In this document: positions 47,900-59,334 of the stretch, piece by piece
Layout of the letters: every line of letters begins with the position of its first letter
Numbering within the stretch: the first letter of the stretch is position 1
NCBI GenBank assembly: GCA_948567375.1
Contig: OX419759.1
Span: 48,523,493 to 48,587,492, forward strand
Origin: Lunularia cruciata
Lineage: Eukaryota; Streptophyta; Marchantiopsida; Lunulariales; Lunulariaceae
Reading direction: 5' to 3'
Length of the DNA stretch: 64,000 nucleotides
Translations under genes and position numbers: made by a program
The notes under the pieces: generated by a model
Databases searched by the model: none
What the model was told of the DNA's origin: nothing
The model's input: only the letters and a program-made list of their open reading frames with translations

Positions 47900-49150
47900 G
47901 AGTGGGATTTGACAATCTAAATTCTATTATGATGATATGGATGTGAATGTCCCAAATCCTCTCCCTTTCAACACTCAAGTAGAAATCCATTATGTAGTGA
48001 GACCAAAAGTGATTTTTAGAGATTTTGTGATAAGGAATTTTGGCGAGGAGTATTATCAACAAGTGATAGAATCTCGAGTCCCAATGGTAGTTCTGATAGT
48101 TCATGCGCCTTCCAGAGTAATCATATTGACTCTATATTGAAGTAGACAATAGCAATTGAGTGTTGTAGGAACCGCAATTGCAAGAGCTGGTACAAGGAAT
48201 GCAAGGGACGTTGAATGAATTTTGAGAGATTAAGATGACCATGGAGGCATTACAAAGTCAAGTGCAGATCCTTAGGAACGATCAAGCCATGCAAGAAGAA
48301 GAACCATCTCAAAATCCAATACCTATGATTGAAGTACTTGGAGAGGCACATGTGCCTACAAACTCTATCAATGATGAAGCCACATTGCTACTCCAGATGA
48401 AGAAGACCTGCAACATTGAGCCTTACAAGGGGCAGCGTATGATGGAAGTAGTGGAAAATTAGATCTTGAGAATGAATTGATATTTCTGATTGTTCTCAAT
48501 AGAGATCATAGAGCATGTTGCATGCGTGTTTGCATGTGTGTACTTGACCGATAAAGCTCTCACATGGTATGATGCTTGAGAACGATCCATGTTGGCCAAG
48601 AGAAGAGAGGTCACGTAGATGGCAATGCAAGAAGGATTGCTGAAGAATTTCCAATCGGTGGATTTTGTGCAGATGGCTTGAACCCGACTATGGGGATTGA
48701 GATAGAAGAATAGCATACAAGAGTATGTGGAGGCATTTCTGGATCTACAAGTCGCGATACCAGCATGAGTCTAGTTGAGGCTCTCGACAATTTCAAACAA
48801 GGATTAATGGAGCGGATTTGCCAAGAAGTCATGGTGCAAAATCCTTGCACGGTATTTGAAGCCATTGCTTGTGCATAGAGAATAGCAAGAGCATTTGGTG
48901 GAGGTGAAGGCGTAGTTCCACCTCAACATTATCATGCAGAAATAACACACATGGGTGGACCCGTACCGATGGAATTGGGCAACCTTTGATTTCAAGATCA
49001 AGGAGCACAACCGTTTCAAGGGGAGCGTGGATGGGTAGAAGAACAAAGAGATGGAGTTCCACAAGGAGAAGGAACTCAAGGAGAACAACACCGTTGCTAA
49101 AATTGTGGCCATATTGGGCACATATCTACCAACTGTCACACTCGTTTCCC
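47900..49150 (+). pseudogene. Decayed gag of element D
   Basis: Fragmented over several frames with many stops. Recognisable pieces: ALTWYD, SIQEYVEAFLDLQV, then ALDNFKQGLM, and a CCHC zinc knuckle at 49095-49136 (C-x2-C-GHIGH-x4-C) with an in-frame TAA where a residue between the first two cysteines is expected. The order matches plant chromovirus capsid-nucleocapsid. Confidence 0.75.
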
Positions 49151-49259
49151 TAAAGGCCTTTGGCCTTCATACAGGCAATCTTTGAACAACATAAAGAGGC
49201 ACATTGAAGAGGAGGTGGTGAAAATAACTTCGGAAAACAAAGATTGCCAATAAATGTAC

Positions 49260-51470
49260 CTTGCGGTGTTGTGTTGTGGTTTGCGTAGCCTGTAAAAAGT
49301 GACTTATCATAGTTTATCTCCACGTTAGTGGAGTAGGTTGCATGCTAGATCCGATGGATGAGATGTTGCCATGTGAGCCATCTATGTACATGTATGTGAT
49401 TGGCCATGTGTGTTACAATCTTATCATGTTTGAGGGCTTAGATGAATAAAGAGGAGTGCAAGTAGAGAGCCGGGTGTGTTTTAGTTTGGAGAGTCTCAAG
49501 GAGAGAAGGAAGTTGGGAGAGAGTTGTAGCAGAGAGCGAGTGTTAAAGCATCAGAGGAAGCATTCAAGCATGAGATGTCCCATGCTCCCGATCTGCCACT
49601 CCCGAATCCTTTTCTCATCAGGCTTCAGATTTTACACCGTGACAACTTACGAGATTGGTTGGCAACACGTTTCGGGGTGGTGTTTGTGGAATCGGTGATG
49701 GGAAACCCAGATCCTATTGACCTTCCGGTGCTTACTTATGAGAATGTTTGGAACTTGACAATTTATGTCCTTCTATAGTCGAGGAATGCCTAAAATTTCA
49801 CTCATAAGCTTCAAGGTGGAGTTGTGGGGTCCATTTGTCAAAAAGTAAAAAGAGTAAAAGACAAATGTGCAAGAACTTGGATCTCAAGGGGGAAGTCTGG
49901 AGTTTTTCTGACCATTGGGGGAGTTTGGAGAGGGCATTTGAGGAATGGAGGCCATGGTTGGAAAGAGGAGACAATAGGCTACAATTTGCAGATAGAAATC
50001 ACTCGATTTGAGCTGAGTATGAGAGGGATATGATCCATTGAGTGAAGGGGGGTTGAATTGATACCTAGGAGCACAAAGTAGTCAATTGAGGGAGTTTTTT
50101 GAGATTTTTTCACTATCTGTTAGTGGGATTGGAGAGTAGACAATGTTCTTATAGTACTGAGCACAATAAATTCTAGTTTGGAGTCAATCTTGAATCTGAT
50201 CCAATTGATTGAAGTTGAAGCTTATGGGATGTAAGGTGTTGGAGAAGAGCTAATGATCTGGTTTGGAGTTTTGGTCACTCCCCAAGTTGCAATTTGAATT
50301 TCCTCATGTAAATTTCCAGAGTTGTTGGTGGATAGGTTTAGCTCCTTTGTTTGAAAGTTTTATGTGAATTCTTGAAATAGAGAAATCAGGATCTTGGATC
50401 AAGTATACTTGGGTCTGTAGAGCTCACAAGTTAGCCCAGCTTAGGAATTGATCCACATCTAAAGATTGGATTAGGCTACGAAAATTTGCAAGAGGTTAGA
50501 GAAAAACACAACCAGCTATTGTGGAAAATTTGGGTGGTTCTAGATCTGTGCAGAGTGAGATCTGATGCAAAACATTCTACTGATAATACTGTCATAAGCT
50601 CGGTAGAGCAAATTTTCCTTCCATCTTGATTGGATATCAAGTCTCATGTCTTGTGACTATGACTGAGAGTTTCAGGTTGCCATAGTGTTTTTGAGGATCA
50701 AGTGTATTCCTGAATCAGAAATTTGGGGGAAATTTGCCAAGAACCAGGAGCAAACCCTAAAAAGAAGATTTCAAAACTAGGGTGAAGTCCAAGAAAAACC
50801 CTGGCCAACTTTGAGAGATTTTCAGGAGAGCTGTAGTGATCTGATTGAAGTTTATTTTATATCATTGGAAAGCTTTTACATCTTACAGGCTTTCCATTGA
50901 ATCTAGATCACTTGAATCCAAGCTATATAGAAATAGTTACTTGCATATGAGCTGCGCAGGCTTTTCCCCATCAAAAAGACATAGAAAATCCCCACATGAA
51001 GTAGGAATTTGTTGAGATTTGAAGTACAGATTGGAGGAGGCTTGGAGTACAGGTTGGAATGAGCTTGATGACAGAGCAAAAAGGCTCTGAAGCTTTTTCC
51101 CGATAGAAAGTATAGAGAGTTGTTGCCTTTTTCTTGTGATTGGATCCTCTCTGTACTTGTATGCATGTTTGTACGCCCAGCTGGCTTGGATTGGTGTGCG
51201 GGCGTTGTGCTCAGATTATTTCCTTCTAGGAGTGCTATGTATTTCTCCTTGGTTATGTTAGAAGTGATGACTAGCAGACCAGGAGTGCGTGTTGTGATGA
51301 CAGGTCAGGTTGCACGGTACTATCCTTCTTGATAGCAAGAATATTAGTCTTGAGAAAGGAGGGTTCCGGCAATAAGGCTCACATGTGTGTTTTGTCGAGT
51401 CATTACGGTTTACCTCTAGCCTCTGATATGTAGTCTCCACAACTAGGCACCATGTGTGTTCTGAAAGAGA
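49260..51470. other. Unexplained 2.2-kb stretch between gag and protease of element D
   Basis: In chromoviruses, zinc knuckle and protease are usually separated by a short linker; here they are 2.2 kb apart. The stretch shows no pol motif. A short open piece near 49600-49780 reads LRDWLATRFGVVFVESV, which I do not recognise. It could be a nested non-autonomous insertion or captured sequence; I could not find convincing terminal repeats or target duplications. Confidence 0.4.
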
Positions 51471-51546
51471 GAAAAGGAAAGTACAACAGCGGCCTTACTG
51501 GCTCAATAAGGAAGCAGAGAAGTGAGGGAAGGAAGAAGACTAATGC

Positions 51547-54500
51547 GCAAAGATCCCAAAAGCAACCTCACAATTGATTGTCGTGAATGGAGTCCTAGAA
51601 GGGAATCAAGTGAGAGTATTAATCAATCCGGGAGCAACAGGGAATTTCTTATCTTGCTCTATTGCAACAAGATTGGGAATGGATCTAGAGAGAGATAGGA
51701 GTGAAAAAGTAGAGTTGCCTAATGGGCAAACAAAGAGGATTGAATCATTATCTTGACGGGTAACACTCTTTGTAGGAGAATATCAAGAAGCAATTGAGTG
51801 GTGAGTGATATAATTAGCTTGCTATGATGCAATCCAAGGCATGCCATGGATGGAGCATTACAACCCTATGATAGATTGGAGGAAGAAAGTAGTGAGAACC
51901 CACCAATGGTCAATCATTGGGATTAAGGAAAAATCACACAGGCAAGAACTGCCTCTATATGTCATAGGGATGGCAATTGTCTGTAGGACCGATAGATGTT
52001 TCATGGGTCTAATAAGAGAAGTCCAGAGTGCACAACTAGATGGACAAATTCCTGAGAAATTAAAGGCTGTGGTGGATGAATTTCAAGATGTCTTTCCCGA
52101 TGATCTACCCTCAAGATTACCACCAAAAAGGAGAGTAGATCATAAAATTGAGACAATCTTGGGGAAGACACCTCCTTGTAAGGCCCCATATCGCCTATCA
52201 CCTCATGAGTTGGAAGAGTGTAAGACTCAAATTGAGAAGATGCTACAAAAGGGGTTCATCCAACCTAGCATATCACTATATAGGGCTATTGTCTTGTTTG
52301 TGAAGAAGAAGGATGGTACAATGTGCATGTGCATTGACTATCGAGGTCTCAATCAACAAAAAATGAAGAACAAATACCCCTTACCTTGCATAGATGACAT
52401 GTTTGATTAACTCCATGGAGTGAGATATTTTGCCAAATTGGACTTGCGGAGTGGTTATAATCAAATCCGAATTGCAGAGGAGGATGTGTATAAAACTACC
52501 TTTCGAACCAAGTATGGCCACTTTGAGTATCTTGTGATGCCTTTTGGCTTCACTAATGCACCTACCACTTTCATGAGTGTAATGAATGACATATTTCATC
52601 TATACTTGGATAAGTCTATTATAGTCTTCTTGGATGATATCTTCGTATACAATAGCACAATGACAAAACACAAATAACATTTACAAGAGGTCCTCCATAT
52701 TCTAAGACAAAATTGATTATACGCCAAAATCTCAAAGTGTGAGTTTGGCAAGTCTGAAGTAGACTACTTGGGGCATAGAGTAAGTGTAGAGGGCATCCAA
52801 GTATTGATTGATAAAATAGAGGTCATTCAAAAATGGAGTGCCCCAAAGGATCAGACTCAACTCAACAGCTTCTTGGGGTTGATAGGATTCTATTGTAGAT
52901 TTTTCAAGGACTTCTCCAAGGTTGCACAACCTTTAATGGCACTACTTGGCAAGGGGAAGAAGTGGACATGGAGAATCGCACAAGAGTTGGCCTTTCAAGA
53001 ATTGAAAGCCGCCTTGGTACATGCACCAATCTTGAAGTGGTATGATCCAAAACGTCCAATCAAGTTGGCTACAAATGCATCAAGCATAGCAATAGTAGCA
53101 GTCCTACAACAAGAGTGGCATGACGGATGGCATCCAATTGCATATTTCTCTTGAAAGTTGTTACCGGCAAAGTGCAACTACCACACTACAGAACAAGAAG
53201 AGTTGGCCATCGTTCTGGCAACCAAGCATTGGAAACACTATCTGGGCGAGAAGACATTTGTAGTAGAGATAGACCACAAATCTCTAGTCTACCTCAAGAT
53301 GCAGAAGGATCTATCTTGTTGCCAAATTTGGTGGGCAGAGTGGCAACAACACTTCAACATGAAAATCACCTACATGGAAGGTAAGAAGCAACTTGCAAAT
53401 GCATTCACCCGCATGCCAATGGCAAACAACTTGGTAGTAGAGGTTAAGATTAACCCTCATGTTGGAGTGGACAAGACCTTGGATGTAGTCCTGTGCCATT
53501 ACTATTGGCCCAAGATGAGCAACGATGTGATGGACTACATGCGCAACTGCCTACTTTGTCAACAAAACAAAGCTTCTAATCAAGCTCCTGTAGGGCTCCT
53601 TCAACCTCTCACCACTCCTACCCAACATTGGGAACAAGTGAGTATGGATCTTGTTTGTGAATTACCCAAGATCACCTCAAGGTTTGATTCCATCGTGGTC
53701 TTTGTGGACCGGCTCAGAAAAATGATTCATGTATGTCCTCCCACCAAGGAGGTGACCACCCCACAACTAGCTCAATTATACTTAGATGCAATCTTCTCTC
53801 ACCATGGCTTGTTTAGAGTACTTATCACCGATAGAGGCACTCAATTCACCAGTTTGTTTTGGCAAAAACTCTTTGGTTTCTTCAAAACCAAGTTGGCCAT
53901 GTCCACAGCTTACCACCTACAAACAGATGGCCAAAAAAAGTGGGCTAATTGCATGATTGAAGACATGTTACACGGCTTCACCTTAGAAGAGCAAGAGAGG
54001 TGGGACACCCTACTCCTGTTGGTGGAATTTGCTTACAACAATTCAGTGAATGCATCTACCCAAGTCACTCCATTCTTCCTCACGTATGGTGAGCATCACT
54101 TCACACTATCTAGCTTGATGAAGATCCATCTAGTGGCTACCAAGGTCAATGCAGTCAACACATTTGTTTCTAGAATCCAACAAGGTGTGGAGAGCGCCAA
54201 GTACAGATTATGCAAAATTGATAAAAGCATTATGCTGATGCACACCGTAGGCACATGGAGTTCAATGTTCGGGATCAAGTGTGGTTATTGACAACCAACC
54301 TCACATTAGTTGGACCTCGTAAGCTCAGACCTCGTTTTATTGGGCCTTTCTCAACTTTTCATCGGGTCGGCGTTGTGGCCTATCACCTTGAGCTACCACC
54401 ACACATGAAGATCCATCCAGTGTTCCATGTTTCTCTACTATGCAAATATGCTCCCCGGTCAGGCCATTCCACACAAGACATTTGACCTTGTCCAACACTC

Positions 54501-54734
54501 ATTGATGGGGTAGAAGAATATGAAGTGGAGCGTATTCTCCAAAAATGCATGCGTAGTACTTGCCATCCACAGGTGGACTATCTAGTACAGTGGAAAGGTT
54601 ACCCCCTCTATGAAGCAACCTGGGAGCATGCTGCCAATTTGACCCATGCACCGGTGTTGGTGCAAGCATTTGAGTTGCATCTTAAAAGGACGTTGCGTCT
54701 TAAAAGGAGGGAGGTCTGTAATACCAAGAGCTAG
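51547..54734 (+). pseudogene. Decayed pol of element D (PR-RT-RH-IN-chromodomain)
   Basis: One frame carries protease to integrase (to 54291), then a one-base shift to the frame at 54255-54734. Protease shows VLINPGATGNFLS, where the family has DSG, so the catalytic Asp is lost. RT (about 52040-52680) keeps IVFLDDIFVY. RNase H is at 52900-53390. Integrase begins PHVGVDKTL and has CLLCQQNK, but the linker and the first zinc His are missing, so a deletion lies near 53445. Aspartates sit in MDLVCE and ITDRGTQF. A good chromodomain follows (VEEYEVERIL, VQWKGYPLYEATWE). There are several in-frame stops. Encodes the replication and integration enzymes of the element, now inactive. Confidence 0.9.
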
Positions 54735-55450
54735 CCATATGATCTAGATGTGAAATTTGGTTTGATAACATCTAGAATGATGTTATACATGTTGGTCAAA
54801 ATAGATCAGATAGAAATATCACCAAAAGAGTACTTCTACTAATAGAGTAGAAACCAAATGGAATTGAGAACCTTGGAACCAACAGCTAGACATATGATTT
54901 AAAGGTGAGAATTGGTTTGGTAACATCTAGAATGATGTTACACATGATGGACTAAACATATCAGAAAGAGGTATCACCAAAAGGGGACTTCTACCAATAG
55001 ACTAGGAACCCAAATATACTTGAAATTTGTGAAGGCAATTTTGGAGGCCTAAACGGATAAATTAGGCCTCAAAAATGTGTAGATCCCCCCTCCCCAAATG
55101 GAGGAAAGGCTGGCCTTCCCTCGCCCCTGGTTTGTCTCATTGAGATTTCCAATGGTACCTTACATGATTTTGAGACTCCTACAAGAAGATTCCCTAAAAG
55201 ATTCCCTCCAATCAAAGCTTGTTTGACTAGCTAGATAGGACCTAGACCGACATGTCACCCATCCAAGTAAGTAATCCAAGGGTAGAGCTTGCTGACATGT
55301 CACCTATCTATGTGCTTAATCCTATGGTGGAGCTTCCTTGGAAGAGATCCTCTTTGTCTATATAATAAAGAAAAGGTGCTCCTTTGGGACATTGAATGTT
55401 TGAGTGTGAAGTCTGTGTTTTCTCTCTTCTCCTATCCTTGGAGTATTACA
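54717..55450 (+). repeat. 3' LTR of element D
   Basis: 734 bp, same ends as the 5' LTR, directly after the polypurine tract. Confidence 0.93.
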
Positions 55451-57010
55451 TCAACCCATCTACATCATGGTTCACCACTTGTGGTCTATGAATAACCGTG
55501 AAATCATACTCTTGTAAAATCAGAGCCTATCATGCAAGTTTCCTTGAAAGCTTGTTGGACTCCATCAACCACTTTAGTGGCTGATGATGAATGATGAAAG
55601 TAAAGGAGTTACCAAATATGTAACATTGGAAATGTGTTATTGCCTTTACTGCTGCCAAGCAGTCTCCCTCATATGAGCTATACTTTGCATTTGCTGAATT
55701 GTTGGAGCAACTAGCATAGGCCACCACAAACTCTTTCTCCTCATCATCATGTTGGGTGAGCACTACTCCAAGCTCCAACATACTCCAATTCATGTGAACC
55801 TAAAATGATCATTCTTTGATTGGTCTTCTCAAAATAGGAGCAGATATCAACCTCTTCTTGAGCTCTACAAAACCTCTCTCTTGCTCATATCCCCAACACC
55901 ACTCATGTGTAAGCTTGGTCAAATTGGTCAAATTCATCAAGGCCTTAGCAATGGCACTAAAACCTCTTACATAGCAATGATAGAAGTTCACCAACCTAAA
56001 GAATGCTTTCACTTTGCTCACATCTGTAGGCCAAAGAATATGTACAATAGCCTCTACCTTGGTCTACTAAACACCAAGTCCTCCAAGGCGGATAATGTGA
56101 CCCAAATGCTCAACCTGCTCATGGAAGAACCTACACTTCCCAAGATGTAATTTGAGTCCATGAGATCTCAACCTCTCAAATACCTCCAACAACTATCTCT
56201 CATACTCCTCCACAGTAGTGCTTTAGACCAAGATGTCATCAATATAGCACCAAGCAAAATCCAATCCAATTAGGATCTTGTTCATGATCCTTTGGAACTT
56301 GGCAAGAGTGTTCTTTATCCAAATGGTAAGAACTTCTATTGATATAACACATCCTTACCGTGAGGATCAATAGCCCAAAATGTTATCTTGTACTTATCTT
56401 CCTCCTTGATTGGCAATTGATGATATTCTACTCAAATATCCAAAGTACTATAGACCTTTGCATGCCCAATTGCATCAAAGATCTCCTTTGCTGTATGCAT
56501 GGTATACCAATCAACCCTAGTCTATTGATACCAATCAACGAATCAACTCTAGTCTATTTGGTTGATAGGATGATAAGCACCACACATCCGCCTATCTATG
56601 TAGTTGCCATGCATATCCTTCTTGGCTGGCATCATTGTAGTTGATATATACTCTCCATGTGAAATCTCCACCAAACCAACCTCAAAAAGATCTCTAATAT
56701 GGCTCTAAATCAATGCTCTCTCCATATCACTATATCAATAAGGAAGTCTAAAAACTAATGTATCACTAGTTAGCTCAATCCAAATAAGAGGTCCTTTCAA
56801 AGCACCCAAATCCTTCATATTGAAGGCAAAACAACTTGTGTAGCTGCTCAAGAACCTCCAAACCCTTTGTCTTTCTAGTCTTGTAAGCTTGGATCCAAAA
56901 TTTGGCTTCCAAGTATCCTTTATATCTATCATAGGAGTGTGAAACTTACTAAACCGGCTGCTACATTAGGCCCTTGGGAGCAATAGTATCAAGCCCCCAA
57001 CCACTAGAGG
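55451..57010 (-). pseudogene. Element E: RT and RNase H, minus strand
   Basis: Minus-strand Ty3/gypsy remnant. From about 56930 down: the pre-RT segment with RVWRFLSSY, MPAKKDMHGNYIDRRMCGAY, an intact catalytic WCYIDDILV at about 56230-56255, KVKAFFRLVNFYHCYVRGFS (56021-55809), and RNase H (55793-55530) with FIIHHQPLKWLM. Stops interrupt it. It breaks off exactly at element D; joined with 46832 downward it restores the end of RNase H. Confidence 0.85.
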
Positions 57011-57752
57011 TCCCAACCTCAGTGTGAGAAACTCCCTCCACTCTAGTGCAAGCTCCATATGTCCTCTAGTTGCATCCCAAGTAGACCAAAGGTGTAATCC
57101 AAGTAGCCCATGCTCACCTTAGATGGACTCCAAGTAGACCACTTTCCCTAGTAGCCATTGGTTATGTCCTAAGAATACCATATCCACTTGGTCTATCACT
57201 CCCCAACATATGTCTGAATCGTCTCAATAAGCACAGAGCTCACAAGTGTCCAAGTGGTGATGCTTATCAAGCACATCCTACACTACTTTTCCAAGCCAAG
57301 GCTCACAATCCAATCCAAATAGTTCAAGTCCATAGCTTGATGTAACACTTGATGCCTAGATGCCTCTAACACTTTTGGAATAGCAATAATATTGGTGAAA
57401 AAACCATCACCCACTCTCTCTCATTAGCATTGGGCCCCACTAATTGCCATAACTTTGAGTCCCAAACCAATCCAAGACCCCCTTCTTGAAAAGCATGGGA
57501 ACCTTGGAAACTCATTAGTGTCAGAAAAGCGGCTTGGGGTTGTCTAACTAGCTTCATCATTGCCATAGGTGACCTATTAGCTACTCCCACCATTTGAGAT
57601 TGATGACCAACATCCAAGATCTCATCATAAGTGCACTATAGAATCTCTTTGGGTAAGAGATTCATCCACCAAAGACAAAGACGATGAGCTTGTGATCCCA
57701 CTTTGGCTACATCCAACAACACAACAGGTCTCATCCAAGAATGGACTTGATG
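57011..57752 (-). pseudogene. Upstream remnant of element E
   Basis: The minus strand continues upstream of RT with short open stretches (for example 57617-57366) but no diagnostic protease or gag motif. It ends at the LTR of element F, so the rest of E may lie beyond this window. Confidence 0.45.
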
Positions 57753-58158
57753 TGTACTTTAACAATATGGAGTTTAGCAATGAAGTTAGTTAGGGCTTAC
57801 AAAGTAACAAATAGGACAAACTAGCCTAAAATATTCTAGAAGTATCTAAGAAGCTTCTTGGCTAGCTTAACTTGCACCCCAAGTAAGTAGCTTCTAGAAA
57901 GAAAATTCTAGAAGCTTTTAACCTACTTAGCTTGCATGCCAAATAAATGGCTTCTAGAACAAAGCTTCTTGAGAAGCTTCTTGGTTAACTTGACTAGCAC
58001 TCCAAGAAAGCGGCTCAAAGAAGCTTCTCAAGGTCTTGTATGTTCCCTATAAATACCAAAGCCAAAGTTCATGTTATGCATTTGGATTTTCCCACACTCA
58101 AGTATCCCAATGTGATCTCCCATTCTCTTATTTCTCTCCTTGATCTCAATCATTTACA
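57753..58158 (+). repeat. 5' LTR of element F
   Basis: Starts TGTACTTTAACAATATGG and ends ATTTACA. It shares the tandem gcttgca units and the TATA context (ctataaatacc near 58048) with element 1. The heat-shock trimer is weakened to TTCTAGAAGCTTT. Confidence 0.85.
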
Positions 58159-58429
58159 TTGGTATCAGAGCAAGAATGGGATGGATGAAATTTATAGACC
58201 GCCAAATTTATTTTTGCCAAATCATTGGGATTTTCATGTTTGGGTACTACCCAAGCATCATTTCACACCGTTCATCACCTCATGCTTTGGGTAAGATTTT
58301 TTGAACACAATCACTTTGTTCAAGGAACACTTGGTACTTTTGGTTGTAACTTATGGAGAACAATGGACATGTTGCATCTATGTGTTAATAAATTAGATAG
58401 ATTGAGGGTAGGATGATAGAGTAGTAACC

Positions 58430-59334
58430 ATGGTGGCAATGCCCAAGATTATCCTTACTATGCAACAAAATTTGAGCACCTTACTCAATTGTTGGATGAA
58501 CAAGATCATCAACGACATGAGCACTTAGAGAGAGTACCAATTCAAGAAGGAGAAGACCAAATCTAGTTTCCAAAACCCAAGGTTTTCAAAGGTAAGAATC
58601 TCTTGGGTGTAGTGGAGAATTTTTTGTTTGATTTTGAATGTTATTTCAAAGCTACCAATTTTCAAGATGAACAGAAAAAAATTCTTATGGCTTCTAGCCA
58701 ATTGAATGGGGTAGTAAAGCTATGGTGGCAATTCCAAGTGGAGCAAGCTGAATAGCAAATTGTTGCACCAATCTTGAATTCTTCATATGAAGAATTCAAG
58801 AGTGCAATAATTGGTTGATTCCAAGCTTTAAATGCTACACAAGCTACACGAGATAGGTTAGTAGAGTTGAAGCAGATTGGCTCTATGAGAAATTACATCA
58901 TGCAAATCTAGAATACCATCATGCAAATTCTAGATGTGTTGGAAGGTGAAGTTTGGGATTGATTTGTGAGGGGCTTGAAGTCATAAACTAAATTAGAGGT
59001 AACTATACAAGAGCCACAACACTTGAAGGAAACTATGTGGTTGGTTGAATGCTTTGATTCCTTTGTTGCAACAACTTGGTCTCAACCTTGACCTCCTTAG
59101 AACCCAATACACTACATACAAGTGGAAGAACTGGCATCAATAGAGATTGATGCCATTCAACAAAGACCACTTGGCATTGCAAATAGAGAAAAACTATGAT
59201 AGAATGGTGTTTCTATTGTTACCAAATTAGACATCACATCATTGAATGTTAGTTCAAGAATGGGTGATCTTGACAAGTTGCCTAGATGGAGTTTAAAAAA
59301 GTAGAATGATAAAGGAAACAAAGAATCCCAATAG
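58430..59334 (+). pseudogene. Decayed gag of element F
   Basis: Same start context as element 1 gag. The frame ends at TAG 59332-59334, the equivalent gag stop, with many internal stops. The slippery site is reduced to AGGAAAC at 59313-59319. Confidence 0.75.

Larger units (their letters stand above)
46833..55450 (+). mobile_element. Ty3/gypsy chromovirus with both LTRs (element D), inserted in element E
   Basis: 8.6-kb element: 5' LTR 46833-47571, PBS 47573-47584, decayed gag, an unexplained 2.2-kb stretch, protease, RT, RNase H, integrase, chromodomain, polypurine tract (about 54701-54714, aaaaggagggagg) and 3' LTR 54717-55450. Flanks are TCAAT (46828-46832) and TCAAC (55451-55455). Both LTRs share variants absent from the solo copies (gactaggaaccc), supporting a single insertion. 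It is the full-length member of the family that left solo LTRs at 1083, 2097 and 13183. Confidence 0.95.
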
